Assembly (NCBI GenBank): GCA_945878775.1
Contig: CAMCUQ010000018.1
Span: 1-35,291 of the forward strand
Origin: Chthonomonas calidirosea
Lineage (GTDB): Bacteria; Armatimonadota; Chthonomonadetes; Chthonomonadales; Chthonomonadaceae
Reading direction: 5' to 3'
Length of the DNA stretch: 35,291 nt
This document shows positions 7,940-16,417 of the stretch, one piece after another. The position numbers and the translations under genes were made by a program. Under the pieces are notes generated by a model. That model made no database searches. It was not told where the DNA came from and was given only the letters and a program-made list of their open reading frames with translations. Position 1 is the first letter of the stretch; each line of letters starts with the position of its first letter.

Positions 7940-8578
7940 TTATTTTTTTGCGGGGCGTACAGAGCGAATCTTATCGCCTTGGCGCAGCTTATCTAGGAAC
8001 TCAATCCCTTTAACAATCTTACCAAAGACACAGTAGCCTTGTTGTGGTCCCCTATCGAGGACTAGGTTATCGGAGAGATTAAAGAAGAACTGGCTATCTC
8101 CACTATTTGGGTCATTAGAGCGTGCTAGCCCCAATGTACCGCGTAGGTGAGAGAGTTTCACCTCTAGGGGGACCATCTTACCAGAGCCTCCAATGCCGAG
8201 GCTGTACTTCTGTCCGACCTCCTCGGGAGATATGTCGGCAATGAGACCGCCATCCACCTTTTTGGAAGCGGGGTCTCCTCCTTGAATGACAAAGCGAGGC
8301 ACGAAGCGATGGAAGAGAATACCGTCGTAGAACTTCTTAGCAGCGAGTTCTTGGAAGTGCTTGACGGTTTCAGGGGCATCCTTAGCAAAAAGCTCTATCA
8401 CGAGTTTGACCGTCTTTTTGCTGGCGCGAACGTCGATCAACATATCAACTTTGGGGTTTCCCGCAGGCTTTTTGGGCTTGTCTTTCCCTTGCGCTTGAGC
8501 TGAGGGGATGAGACAGAATGAGCCTAGTAGAGCCACAAGCCCCAGAACTATGCTAAAACGCAGGAACGAATGACGCAT
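7940..8578 (-). CDS. Exported cyclophilin-type peptidyl-prolyl isomerase
   Basis: A 212-residue protein with a signal peptide (basic MRHSFLR, hydrophobic core 8-24, likely cleavage after AQA near 29) and a cyclophilin domain from about 44 to the end. The catalytic block FHRFVPRFVIQGGDP (89-103) carries Arg91, Phe96 and Gln99, and DSQFFFNL (161-168) forms the proline pocket wall. It should catalyse cis-trans isomerisation of Xaa-Pro bonds in periplasmic proteins. AAAAGGAG precedes the ATG by six bases. Hairpins on both sides suggest a single-gene transcript. Confidence 0.92.
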   Translation of the reverse strand: MRHSFLRFSIVLGLVALLGSFCLIPSAQAQGKDKPKKPAGNPKVDMLIDVRASKKTVKLVIELFAKDAPETVKHFQELAAKKFYDGILFHRFVPRFVIQGGDPASKKVDGGLIADISPEEVGQKYSLGIGGSGKMVPLEVKLSHLRGTLGLARSNDPNSGDSQFFFNLSDNLVLDRGPQQGYCVFGKIVKGIEFLDKLRQGDKIRSVRPAKK

Positions 8579-8613
8579 ATCGAACTCCTTTTGTGTAAAC
8601 CTAAGTGTAGCGT

Positions 8614-8642
8614 GCTGGTAGCCCTTAAAGTGAGCTACCAGC
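8614..8642 (-). terminator. Stem-loop downstream of the Gfo/Idh/MocA gene
   Basis: A perfect 9-bp stem GCTGGTAGC (8614-8622) and GCTACCAGC (8634-8642) with an 11-base loop lies between the Gfo/Idh/MocA stop and the cyclophilin start. There is no clear U-tract on the minus strand, so termination may be partial or factor-dependent. Confidence 0.5.
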
Positions 8643-8661
8643 AGGGTATTATGACACCGCT

Positions 8662-9687
8662 TTAGAGCGGTAGTTTTAAGGTTTGCCCAGTGTTGGCAGA
8701 GCGTAGCCCCGCCTCAAGAATCTCTTGAGCATTTCGGCTGACTTCAGGAGAGCAGAAGCCTTCGATCTTTAGTCCGTTTTCGATGCAGTGCAAGAGGTAT
8801 TCGGGGGCATGGCGATAGGGATATTCGAGCGGTTTGGGTTCGACGATCTCTTCCGCTTTGCCGGGGCGTTGAATCTGGATTTTATCGTGATAGATACCAA
8901 TCGAGCCTTCGCTTCCGTAGACGAGGGGGTTGGTTTCTGCGTAGCCGACGGGTTGAGACCAACTGGCTTCACAGACACTGAAGGCGTGATCGTATTGGGA
9001 GACTATCACCGCATTATCGTCGGAGGGGGGATTATAGGCGGGTTCGTTGCCAAATGTTCCACGCATCCCCATGACGTTGTTTGGGCGTCCTAGGAGGCGT
9101 GCCGTGAGCTTTGCACCGTAGCAACAGTAGTCCATAAGCGCACCCGCGCCGTTCACTTCGGGAGTGGTGAGGTCTTTAACAAAGTAGGGGCTACAGCCGA
9201 TAGCGATGGGACCACTGTGTGCGCTTCGGTAGCGTACATAGCGTACTTCACCGATCTCACCTGCCAATACCCGACGCTCTAAGTCTTGCCACGCCGCCGA
9301 CCATGCGGAGGGCCAGTTGATCAAGAGATGGATTCCCGCTTTTTCTGCGGCGGCTTTCATGCGCTCCGCCTGTGCCAGTGTCGCAGCCATCGGCTTTTCA
9401 CTAATGACGTGAAGCCCTTTGGAGGCGGCAAGTTCGACAATATCGGCTCCTTCGCTGTTTCCGCCCGCAGCCTGCACAATGTCTAGCTCCTCATTCTCTA
9501 TCATCTCTTGGTAGGAGTTATAGAGGTGAGTGACGCCATGCTTTTCCTTGAGATAGGCGAGGAGGGCTGGCTCATCATCGCCACCTGCCACAAGCTCAAC
9601 GTTGGGAAGTTGTTTCCAGTGATCGAGTTCGCCCCACACATGGTCATGGGACATACAAGCTATACCGACACGATAGGTTTTTGCCAC
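8662..9687 (-). CDS. Gfo/Idh/MocA-family oxidoreductase
   Basis: A 341-residue predicted sugar or inositol dehydrogenase. The start is GTG at 9687, supported by AAGGAG eight bases upstream. The family signature SEKPMA (Glu97-Lys98-Pro99) with the catalytic Lys is present, and the C-terminal GFO_IDH_MocA_C-like domain contains GALMDYCCYGAKL. The N-terminal Rossmann loop is unusual: where most members have G-x-G-x-x-G, this protein reads GIACMSHDHVWG (8-19). No signal peptide, so cytoplasmic and NAD(P)-dependent by family. The substrate is unknown. It is divergently oriented from the MFS exporter gene. Confidence 0.85.
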   Translation of the reverse strand: MAKTYRVGIACMSHDHVWGELDHWKQLPNVELVAGGDDEPALLAYLKEKHGVTHLYNSYQEMIENEELDIVQAAGGNSEGADIVELAASKGLHVISEKPMAATLAQAERMKAAAEKAGIHLLINWPSAWSAAWQDLERRVLAGEIGEVRYVRYRSAHSGPIAIGCSPYFVKDLTTPEVNGAGALMDYCCYGAKLTARLLGRPNNVMGMRGTFGNEPAYNPPSDDNAVIVSQYDHAFSVCEASWSQPVGYAETNPLVYGSEGSIGIYHDKIQIQRPGKAEEIVEPKPLEYPYRHAPEYLLHCIENGLKIEGFCSPEVSRNAQEILEAGLRSANTGQTLKLPL

Positions 9688-9746
9688 GATGCATTCTCCT
9701 TACTGAATGGTGAAGTTTGGTGGTTACAATGAAGAGTAGAGCCTCT

Positions 9747-9786
9747 CCTCTTGCCCCTGTTTCTTGCGAAAGAGGCAAAGAAGAGG
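9747..9786. other. Imperfect long hairpin in a divergent intergenic region
   Basis: CCTCTT (9747-9752) pairs with AAGAGG (9781-9786), and the inner TGCC/GGCA and TTTC/GAAA segments can also pair, giving an interrupted stem around a TTGC tip. It lies between the divergent Gfo/Idh/MocA and MFS genes. It could be a regulator-binding palindrome or a leader structure; nothing decides between these. Confidence 0.25.
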
Positions 9787-9888
9787 GAAACGAAACGCTA
9801 AAAAATGCGTACTATTAAAAGAAGAGTTCAGGCACAACCCTCTTTTTCTACTGGATTCTACCCTATATAGCAAGGCTTCTCTTCACAG

Positions 9889-11145
9889 ATGACACAGAAG
9901 AAGGAATCTCTCTTCCAATACGTCGGTTTCCGTAATCTTTGGGTGGGGCAACTGGTCTCTCAGTTTGGGGATGTTTTGCACAGTATGGTCTTTTTGTGGA
10001 TGGTGTTGGAGGTGACGGGGCGACGTGAGGCGGTGGGCATTGTGGGCGCATTCGAGGCACTTCCTGCGGTGATTTTTTCTATGCATTCTGGAGTGTGGGC
10101 AGATCGCTACAACCGAAAGCAGATACTTCTTTGGACAGATTGGATCAGCACGGTTTTTGTGTTAGGGTTTGCCGTATTGATGCTTTTTGTTGCGAAACCT
10201 GCGCTTTGGGTAATCTGTTTTTTTGCTTTTATTTTGAAAGCAGTGGGCGTGTTTGCCCTCCCTGCACGTGGAGCCGCCATTCCGAGGCTGGTTCCTTCCG
10301 AGCGGTTGATGGAGGCAAATGCCCTCAATAGCACCGTGCAGAACCTCATGCCTCTGGCGGGGAATGTGTTGGCGGCACTGGTCTTTCAGGTGATTTTCGC
10401 TCTCAACAAAACCTTCACCTACTTTATCACCTTTCTCTTTAATGGCTGTACCTTTCTGGTCTCTGCGCTCTTCATGTTGCGCCTGCCCGATCTCTATCCA
10501 GAGCGGGAAGCCTCTCCGCATTCGACTCTCCATGAGGTGAAAGAGGGTTTGACCTATATTCGTAAGAGTGTGGTACTCACCGCCTCGATTGGGGTGAGTA
10601 CTGCCCTGAACTTTTTCCTTGCACCCTTTATGACCGCGATGGTGGTGGTGGTGCAGGAGCGGTTTCAGGGGACTCCTGCGATGCTCGCCATTTTGGAGAC
10701 AGGCTTCTTTTGTGGCATGGGAATTGGCGCGTTATTGACCTATCGGCTCAAGCCAAAACGGGTGGGGCTGACGTTTTCGCTCTTTTTGGCGTTGGCGGCA
10801 GTATCGGTTGTGCCCATGGGATATGTGCATTCGCCTATCCTGTTTTGGATATGTAACTTTCTCTGTGGCATTTGTATTCCCCCTGCCAGTATTCCCTTGA
10901 ATACAATGGTGCAGATACAGACACCAGACGCATTGCGGGGGCGTGTTTCAGCCACAATGGGAATGTTATCGATGCTGGTCATGCCCATTGGAACCGCGCT
11001 GAGTGGTTTGCTATTGAAGCAGTGGGGCATAGAGGGAACATTCTTGTACATGGGCTTGGGATTGGGCATTGTCCCGCTCTTGGTCTTGTCCATTCGCGAG
11101 TTTCGAGAGGTTAGGCTTGAGGAATTACCCTCAGCACAAGCCTAA
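9889..11145 (+). CDS. Major facilitator superfamily transporter (MFS_3/EntS-like)
   Basis: A 418-residue polytopic inner-membrane protein with about 12 hydrophobic helices. The loop 2-3 signature reads GVWADRYNRKQILLWTD, the usual MFS G-x-x-x-D-R-x-x-R-R/K form. The opening FRNLWVGQLVSQFGD and the ALNSTVQNL segment are typical of the MFS_3 group that includes the enterobactin exporter EntS and macrolide efflux proteins. Export of a small molecule driven by protons is likely; the substrate is unknown. The Shine-Dalgarno is weak. Its last 15 bases overlap the end of the convergent aldolase gene. Confidence 0.87.
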   Translation: MTQKKESLFQYVGFRNLWVGQLVSQFGDVLHSMVFLWMVLEVTGRREAVGIVGAFEALPAVIFSMHSGVWADRYNRKQILLWTDWISTVFVLGFAVLMLFVAKPALWVICFFAFILKAVGVFALPARGAAIPRLVPSERLMEANALNSTVQNLMPLAGNVLAALVFQVIFALNKTFTYFITFLFNGCTFLVSALFMLRLPDLYPEREASPHSTLHEVKEGLTYIRKSVVLTASIGVSTALNFFLAPFMTAMVVVVQERFQGTPAMLAILETGFFCGMGIGALLTYRLKPKRVGLTFSLFLALAAVSVVPMGYVHSPILFWICNFLCGICIPPASIPLNTMVQIQTPDALRGRVSATMGMLSMLVMPIGTALSGLLLKQWGIEGTFLYMGLGLGIVPLLVLSIREFREVRLEELPSAQA

Positions 11146-11151
11146 CCTCTC
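11105..11151. terminator. Perfect 15-bp inverted repeat inside overlapping convergent gene ends
   Basis: GAGAGGTTAGGCTTG (11105-11119) and its exact complement (11137-11151) flank a 17-base loop. The MFS stop (11143-11145) lies in the right arm and the aldolase stop (11131-11133) lies in the loop, so the stem is protein-coding on both strands. There is no U-tract on either side. It probably acts as a bidirectional terminator or 3'-end stabiliser shared by both mRNAs. Confidence 0.6.
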
Positions 11152-12072
11152 GGCGCAAGAGGTGAGTATCTCACGTTCCCATAGTGGGCGTTCGAGAGAG
11201 CGGGGATGGGTTTTGCTGGTGGGTATCTTGCCCAAGAGGTTCAAGAAGATAGCGGCAGAGTGCTTGTATGCAGGAACGGGAGGACGGAAAGCGATGTTTC
11301 CGAGGTGCTGGAGGGCATCAGCAACGGCAAAATAGGCGGTATCCTTTTGTTGCCAGAGCCGATCTCTCTCCGCAAACTTGGCGGGTGAGAAAGCTGCTAG
11401 CCCGAGGAGATAATCGCTTCCATATTCGCTCATGTCGATACCAAGATCGTTGCCCGTGAAGATTTGAAAATCGGGACGTAGGCTATCTCGGAGGGCAAGT
11501 CTCTCCAACTCTATGACTCTATCGAGGCTAGAGTGCTTCATCCCCTTAATTTGGGGTATCGAGAGGATGCCTTGCACGATCTCCGTGGACCATATCTCGC
11601 CATTGGGTGCAAACATCCGCCCCAGTTCGAAGGCATAGGCGGTGGGAACGTCGGCGACGGCTTGGGCATAAGTTTCCACTACCTCTGTAGGAGGGCGGTT
11701 GTGGAGGCGAGAGGTTTGGAAGAGAATGGGAGTTCCACCCGCTTGTTGGATGAGAGCGATCTCACGGCGGTAGAGCGTCGCGATGTCGCCTTCCTTGCCT
11801 TCAATATAGGCTCCTGCCACGAATGGGGTCGCGCCGAGGGTCTGTTTTGTCAGGTTCAGCACACGGGCTTTTTCTGCATCGGTGAGCAGATTGATATATC
11901 CCGTATCCATATTGACGGCAGGCGTCAGCCCTGCCTGCACCGTCTCCAACAGACAGGCACTATAGGCATCCTCGGCGATCTCTCCCGCTTCTGTAAAAGG
12001 GAGTAACATCGCCGACATACCTGTGATGGTGCGCCCAAAACGTCGAAAAGTATTAGCCATTGGAAGATTCAA
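11131..12072 (-). CDS. Dihydrodipicolinate synthase (DapA)-family aldolase
   Basis: A 313-residue TIM-barrel protein of the DHDPS/N-acetylneuraminate lyase family. Lys179 in KGMKHSS fits the Schiff-base lysine, and AMLLPFTEAG near the N-terminus is the usual first strand. The Tyr of the YNxP motif that forms the proton relay in true DapA is not evident (AYAFELG at 145-151), so lysine synthesis is unlikely and an aldolase or lyase for a sugar acid or keto acid is more plausible. The start is TTG at 12072, because GAGGAGAGG lies eight bases upstream; an ATG at 12060 has no such site. It follows the esterase gene by 32 bases and is probably co-transcribed with it. Confidence 0.78.
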   Translation of the reverse strand: MNLPMANTFRRFGRTITGMSAMLLPFTEAGEIAEDAYSACLLETVQAGLTPAVNMDTGYINLLTDAEKARVLNLTKQTLGATPFVAGAYIEGKEGDIATLYRREIALIQQAGGTPILFQTSRLHNRPPTEVVETYAQAVADVPTAYAFELGRMFAPNGEIWSTEIVQGILSIPQIKGMKHSSLDRVIELERLALRDSLRPDFQIFTGNDLGIDMSEYGSDYLLGLAAFSPAKFAERDRLWQQKDTAYFAVADALQHLGNIAFRPPVPAYKHSAAIFLNLLGKIPTSKTHPRSLERPLWEREILTSCAERLGLC

Positions 12073-12104
12073 GATAAGGTCCTCTCCTCGCTCTCAACTG
12101 GAGT

Positions 12105-12995
12105 CTATTCTGCTTTGTATTCGCGCCAGAGCCAGCGCAACGATTCGCCGAGAATGGAGCGTCCATGATCGGCACTATGATTCCCATGCCCAAACACGAA
12201 CTTATAGTCGTACTTTTTGAACTCCAGTGCCTTCGCCATCTCTTGGTTTGCGAGGGGCCAGTTTCCAAACTGATTATCGAGGTCTTGGTCTCCGTCCTGA
12301 AGAAAGACTCGAATCGGTTTGTGATCTATGCGCCGAATGAGGGCAGGATAGTTGTGTCCACCCTCAATTCCGCTTTTGCCTCCTGCGATATTAGTGAAAC
12401 TACCTATCCAAGAGAGTACTTTGCTAAACTGATCGGGCTTTTGCCATGCAACAGTGAAGGCGCAGATTCCTCCGCTACTAAGCCCTGAAACGGCACGGCT
12501 TTGGGCATCGTGCCTCAGTTTCGTTGTTTTTTCGACTTCGGGCAATATCTCTTCCAGCAGAAAACGGGAATACTGATCGGAGAGAGTATCGTACTCGAAG
12601 CTTCTTTGGTTGTTGCCACGTGGTGTACCTCTGGGCAGAAGTTTGCCGGGATTGATGAAGATACCCACCGTTACGGGCATCGCCTTTTCCGCGATGAGGT
12701 TATCGAAGACGGGCGGAACGAAGTCTTTGTAGGCTCCCCCATCTTGGAAGATCATGACGCAGGCAGGCTGATCGGGGGTATACTGCGCGGGAACATAGAC
12801 CCACCACTCCCTATCGGTGTCTGGGAATATTTTACTACTCCAATTTGCCTGCTTCGTTACTTTGCCGTGAGGCACATTGGGTTTTTCTGCGCTGTCGGGG
12901 TCTTTTGGATAGGGACCTCCCACCTGCGCGTGCAGAGTGCAGGCAAGGCTACAGAGAGCTAACAAGGTTAAAAACAGAGTGATGTTGCCTCTCAT
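12105..12995 (-). CDS. Exported esterase of the Esterase D / feruloyl esterase type (alpha/beta hydrolase)
   Basis: From the ATG at 12995 the product is 296 residues: a signal peptide (about 1-23, TLLALCSLACTLHAQ) and an alpha/beta-hydrolase domain of the Pfam Esterase (PF00756) type. Features are REWWVYVPAQY near 62, the oxyanion region FQDGGAYKD, nucleophile Ser173 in GLSSGG, acidic residues in LQDGDQD (232-238) and a histidine in GHGNHSADHG (269-278). Such enzymes cleave acyl or feruloyl esters of plant polysaccharides, or siderophore esters. A longer frame from TTG 13046 would place residues before the signal peptide and is less likely. Upstream of the aldolase gene it suggests carbohydrate breakdown, an inference. 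Confidence 0.83.
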   Translation of the reverse strand: MRGNITLFLTLLALCSLACTLHAQVGGPYPKDPDSAEKPNVPHGKVTKQANWSSKIFPDTDREWWVYVPAQYTPDQPACVMIFQDGGAYKDFVPPVFDNLIAEKAMPVTVGIFINPGKLLPRGTPRGNNQRSFEYDTLSDQYSRFLLEEILPEVEKTTKLRHDAQSRAVSGLSSGGICAFTVAWQKPDQFSKVLSWIGSFTNIAGGKSGIEGGHNYPALIRRIDHKPIRVFLQDGDQDLDNQFGNWPLANQEMAKALEFKKYDYKFVFGHGNHSADHGRSILGESLRWLWREYKAE

Positions 12996-13615
12996 CGTTG
13001 AAGCCCTTTCTCTTTGTGAAAGTTGGAGAGTGGTTTTAGAACGCAAGTCGTTCCGTGTGTCTTTGGGGTTCCACAGCAGGGGAGGATATTCCTCCCTTAT
13101 TGGAGCTTTGGGCTAAGAAATAGTCAGGTGCCTTTCTGTAGTGCGCGAAGAGCAGCGCGGAAAAGAGAGGAGCAAAGCACTCCTTACGGGTTTTGCTTGT
13201 GCGGGCATCACCCGTAAAAAAAGCGAGAATTTTGCGCTTTCTGGCATAAAAAGTTTGACAGACTATATGAATCCTGCTATACTGAGTTTAATTCCTTGCT
13301 CTAAGGAGTTCGTTTGAGAGTGTACTTCCCCTTGTCTAAGCAGAGTTGCCTAGCACAAGATCACCCAGCCTCATAGTGCTTTTGCAACGTTGTTGTTGCT
13401 TAGTCTCCCCGTAAAGTTTTTCAGCAAAGAACGATTCTCTTTCCTTGTATTTGACTTTGTGATAAGCCATTTGTCCGACCCTGTTTTTGCGGGCAAAGTG
13501 TTTTCCTGTCCAATGCAGGGAGTTTTGATACTACCTTTTCTCACCCAGACTCTCCCAACGTATATTCTATATGGAGAGTCCTATCGACATCATTCCTACA
13601 AGGAGGAAGTACTCA
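12996..13615. other. Long intergenic region and porin leader
   Basis: About 620 bases between the esterase start and the porin start. Visible elements: a 7-bp hairpin GGGAGGA-TAT-TCCTCCC at 13080-13096, a 7-bp inverted pair TTACGGG (13184-13190)/CCCGTAA (13211-13217), the promoter at 13255-13283, and several short pairings in the transcribed leader (AGCAC 13352-13356 with GTGCT 13376-13380; GCAAC 13384-13388 with GTTGC 13395-13399). A mini frame starting TTG 13314 behind TAAGGAG and ending at 13376 could be a 20-residue leader peptide. No known riboswitch motif was recognised. Confidence 0.4.
13255..13283 (+). promoter_or_regulatory. Near-consensus sigma-70 promoter upstream of the porin
   Basis: TTGACA (13255-13260), exactly 17 bases, then TATACT (13278-13283): a perfect -35, ideal spacing and a one-mismatch -10. 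Transcription would start near 13290, leaving about 325 nt before the porin GTG. It points rightward into the porin, antiporter, amtB and glnA block. Confidence 0.7.
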
Positions 13616-15133
13616 GTGAACCGTAATGCCCTCAATGGGAAATCTCTTCGGCTTAGCAACACACTCCGCACATTGGAAACTAGGCAGTCAATGCGCGGCT
13701 TCAATGCGACCCGTAAGGCTCTTCCCGCTATTGCACTCTGTTCTAGTCTTGGCTTCGCCATCCCTTCCGCTCTCGCGCAGGAGGTATCGAAGCCCATTGA
13801 GCATAGTGGTCTCAAAATGGCAGATTTTGCCACAAGCACCACAGCTCCTGTTGTAAACCATGGTAAGTTTTCCAACAAAGCGTTCTTGGATCGGATGCAA
13901 CAACTGCGCCTCGCCTCTTTGAAGACGATGGAGCAACAAACCACCGCACAAACAGTGCCCGCTCCTGTGCCCACTGCACCTGCTGCTCCTGAACCAGGAA
14001 CAGTGACCTATACAGGATTGATCGACTGGTACTATAGCATCAACACGCGTGCCCCCGGTGGCTCCTCCGCAGGACAGTTTGCACCGAATATCACTCCCAG
14101 TGGAGAGACGATTCGTCAGGATAACTTTGGTCTCTACTTTGTGAACCGTGACCGTAATCCCATTATTACATTGGGGGAGATAAACATCACGCGCACCCCT
14201 GGCAAAGGGCTTCCGCTTGGTTTGACGGCAACCTTGACGCTCGGTGATAGTGCAAGACTCTATCATGCAACAGAGCCTGGTGGTACAAGCTCGTACTATC
14301 CTTTCCACAACCTTTTCTTGACTGCAAGTGCCAAAGTTCTTGGTAAGGACGTTGCTGTCGATTTTGGTAAGTGGGCATCGCCTTTTGGTATGGAGGTTTT
14401 GGAGAGCAACCTGAACGATAACTACTCCCGCGCTTCAACCTACTGGTATGCGGTTCCCTTCTACCATTTTGGCGTGCGGGCTACAACTGCACTCTCGTCC
14501 ACGGTTACGGTTCAGGCAGGGCTTGTAAATGGTTGGAATAACGTGGCTGATGACAACAACGGTAAGACCCTTTATGCCCAAATGACTTGGAAGCCCAGTC
14601 CCAAGTTCACTCAGATTTTGGGCTGGATTGGTGGACTTGAAGGCACTGGCGCAATGGGCGTGGTTGCTCCCACTAGAGGTGGCGGCGGGTGGACAATCAA
14701 CTTGCTCGACGTTCAGTCTATTTATCAGGTCAACGATAAGTTGAAACTGGCAGGATGGATATCCTACGGTAGTGGTGCCGGAAACGTGCAGGGCATTAAG
14801 GCGCTTACGGGACGCACCGACGACCACTTCTCCGGCAATTGGCTTGGAATGGTGGGCTATGCTAAATACCAGTTTACGCCCAAGTTTGCGTTCGCAACAC
14901 GCTTGGAGCAACTCGAAGATCAGCCGGGGGTAGGAGGGGTTAGCCCTCGCCTCGGAGTGGGTGGCTACTTCAATGTACGAACCTATACCTTCACCTTTGA
15001 GTACACTCATAAGAACCTTGTAAGTCGCCTTGAATACCGCCATGATAGCGCGAACCAGAGTGTCTTTGGTGCGGCACGGGGTCTCGTCACCGATCAGGAC
15101 ACGATCACACTAGGGCAAGTCTACAAGTTCTAG
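13616..15133 (+). CDS. Outer-membrane beta-barrel porin, BBP2-like
   Basis: 505 residues from the GTG at 13616, chosen because AAGGAGG (13600-13606) lies nine bases upstream; an in-frame ATG at 13691 would give a more standard signal peptide but has a weak site. The hydrophobic core is at about 35-54 with cleavage near ALA-QE. The mature protein is rich in aromatic, alternating strands and ends in YKF, as expected for Bam-inserted barrels. The segment DFGKWASPFGMEVLES, then VPFYHFGVRA and VNGWNN, matches the putative beta-barrel porin-2 family (PF07642). It should form a channel for small solutes. Its position before an antiporter, amtB and glnA suggests a role in nitrogen or ion supply, which is inference. 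Confidence 0.8.
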   Translation: MNRNALNGKSLRLSNTLRTLETRQSMRGFNATRKALPAIALCSSLGFAIPSALAQEVSKPIEHSGLKMADFATSTTAPVVNHGKFSNKAFLDRMQQLRLASLKTMEQQTTAQTVPAPVPTAPAAPEPGTVTYTGLIDWYYSINTRAPGGSSAGQFAPNITPSGETIRQDNFGLYFVNRDRNPIITLGEINITRTPGKGLPLGLTATLTLGDSARLYHATEPGGTSSYYPFHNLFLTASAKVLGKDVAVDFGKWASPFGMEVLESNLNDNYSRASTYWYAVPFYHFGVRATTALSSTVTVQAGLVNGWNNVADDNNGKTLYAQMTWKPSPKFTQILGWIGGLEGTGAMGVVAPTRGGGGWTINLLDVQSIYQVNDKLKLAGWISYGSGAGNVQGIKALTGRTDDHFSGNWLGMVGYAKYQFTPKFAFATRLEQLEDQPGVGGVSPRLGVGGYFNVRTYTFTFEYTHKNLVSRLEYRHDSANQSVFGAARGLVTDQDTITLGQVYKF

Positions 15134-15141
15134 TCCTTCAC

Positions 15142-15177
15142 AGAAGAGAGGGGCTTACCTTTATGCCCCTCTCTTCT
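15142..15177 (+). terminator. Hairpin terminator after the porin
   Basis: A perfect 13-bp stem (AGAAGAGAGGGGC at 15142-15154 with 15165-15177) with a 10-base loop, followed by ATTTTG. It lies between the porin stop and the antiporter start and probably keeps most porin transcripts separate from the downstream genes. Confidence 0.8.
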
Positions 15178-15202
15178 ATTTTGCAAGACAGGCAAGACCA
15201 AA

Positions 15203-16417
15203 ATGCACGTTATTCTCGTACAGTTGGCTCTCATCCTCATTATTGCTAAGATCAGTGGCGAACTGTGTGAGCGTTGGCTCAAACAACCCGCAGTTTTGGG
15301 GGAGTTGGTGGGAGGGGTGCTGATTGGACAGAGTGTATTGGGTTGGATTCCGGGCGAAGATGTGTTTCTCCATCAATTGGCAGAGATAGGCGCGGTACTC
15401 CTGCTCTTTGAGATTGGCTTGGAGAGCAATCTGGACGATCTTTTCAAGGTTGGGAAGCAGGCTCTTTGGGTGGCGTTTGCGGGAGTGGTCTTGCCTTTTG
15501 TCTTCGGGTATTTTGTGGCTCACGCTTTGGGGCGCACGGTGATGGAGGCAATTTTTGTGGGTGCTGCCATGACCGCCACTTCGGTGGGCATTACAGCAAG
15601 GGTTTTCACAGACTTAAAATCTCTGCATACCAAAGAGGCGAGGATCGTTTTAGGGGCTGCCGTTGTGGATGATGTGATTGGTCTGATTATTCTGGCAGTT
15701 GTGAGCGGAATGGCGGTGACGAAAGTCATCTCGTGGAGTGCAGTGGGTCTTCAGACCTTTATGGCATTGGTGTTTTTGGTGGGCGCGATTGTGATCGGAG
15801 TTCGGGCGACGCCGTTCCTACTCCATTGGGCGCGAAAGATGCAGACTCGTGCCGCGCTCTCCTCTTCTGCCGTTATCTTCTGTTTTTTGCTCTCTGCTCT
15901 GGCAGAGATGGTGCAATTGGCTCCCATCGTGGGCGCGTTTGCGGCGGGATTAGTGCTCGATAAGACCGACGATAAGGTGCACATTGAGCAAAAGATAAAA
16001 TCGCTTGCCGATCTGTTTGTGCCAGTCTTTTTTGTAATGGTTGGAGCAAGGATGGACGCCCAGATGTTCAATCCTGCTACTGCTTCAGGGCGCACGACGC
16101 TGATTTTGGGGGGCGTGCTTCTTGTGATAGCAGTGCTTGGCAAGATGCTGGGTGGTATCAGTGTTCCTGGCAAAGGTCTTAAGCGCCTTACAATAGGCGT
16201 AGGGATGATCCCACGCGGTGAGGTTGGGCTTATCTTTGCCAATATGGGGCTTAGCAGTAGGGTCATTGACAACAGCCTCTACGCGGCGATTATCTTTGTG
16301 GTGATCACGACGACATTTATGACACCTCCACTTTTGAAGTGGCTGGTGAGCCAGCACCGACCGAAAGGAGGACAACCCGCCGAGACACACTCGACGCCTG
16401 TTGTAGAGGTAGTTTGA
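15203..16417 (+). CDS. CPA2-family cation/proton antiporter
   Basis: A 404-residue inner-membrane protein with about 12-13 hydrophobic segments of the Na_H_Exchanger fold. The ion-binding double aspartate is in VVDDVIGLI (Asp156-Asp157), and LGELVGGVLIGQSVLGW (32-48) is the typical CPA2 first signature. There is no C-terminal RCK/TrkA-N domain, so it resembles NapA/GerN-type Na+(K+)/H+ antiporters rather than full KefB/KefC. It exchanges monovalent cations for protons. The start is ATG 15203 with a weak GGCAAG site. It lies directly after the porin terminator and upstream of amtB; a role in pH or ion balance during ammonium uptake is possible but not shown. Confidence 0.87.
   Translation: MHVILVQLALILIIAKISGELCERWLKQPAVLGELVGGVLIGQSVLGWIPGEDVFLHQLAEIGAVLLLFEIGLESNLDDLFKVGKQALWVAFAGVVLPFVFGYFVAHALGRTVMEAIFVGAAMTATSVGITARVFTDLKSLHTKEARIVLGAAVVDDVIGLIILAVVSGMAVTKVISWSAVGLQTFMALVFLVGAIVIGVRATPFLLHWARKMQTRAALSSSAVIFCFLLSALAEMVQLAPIVGAFAAGLVLDKTDDKVHIEQKIKSLADLFVPVFFVMVGARMDAQMFNPATASGRTTLILGGVLLVIAVLGKMLGGISVPGKGLKRLTIGVGMIPRGEVGLIFANMGLSSRVIDNSLYAAIIFVVITTTFMTPPLLKWLVSQHRPKGGQPAETHSTPVVEVV

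Noticed and set aside
11131-12072. Lysine-pathway dapA
   Set aside because: The YNxP tyrosine is not evident and the neighbour is an exported esterase, so only family-level naming is justified.
13241-13256. TGGCA followed by TTTG upstream of the porin, resembling a sigma-54 promoter in a nitrogen locus
   Set aside because: The distance and the -12 GC element do not match the sigma-54 consensus; the overlapping TTGACA/TATACT pair is a far better promoter.
13390-13626. 78-residue open frame between the promoter and the porin
   Set aside because: It begins with TTG without a ribosome-binding site, shows no family resemblance, and overlaps the porin start in another frame.
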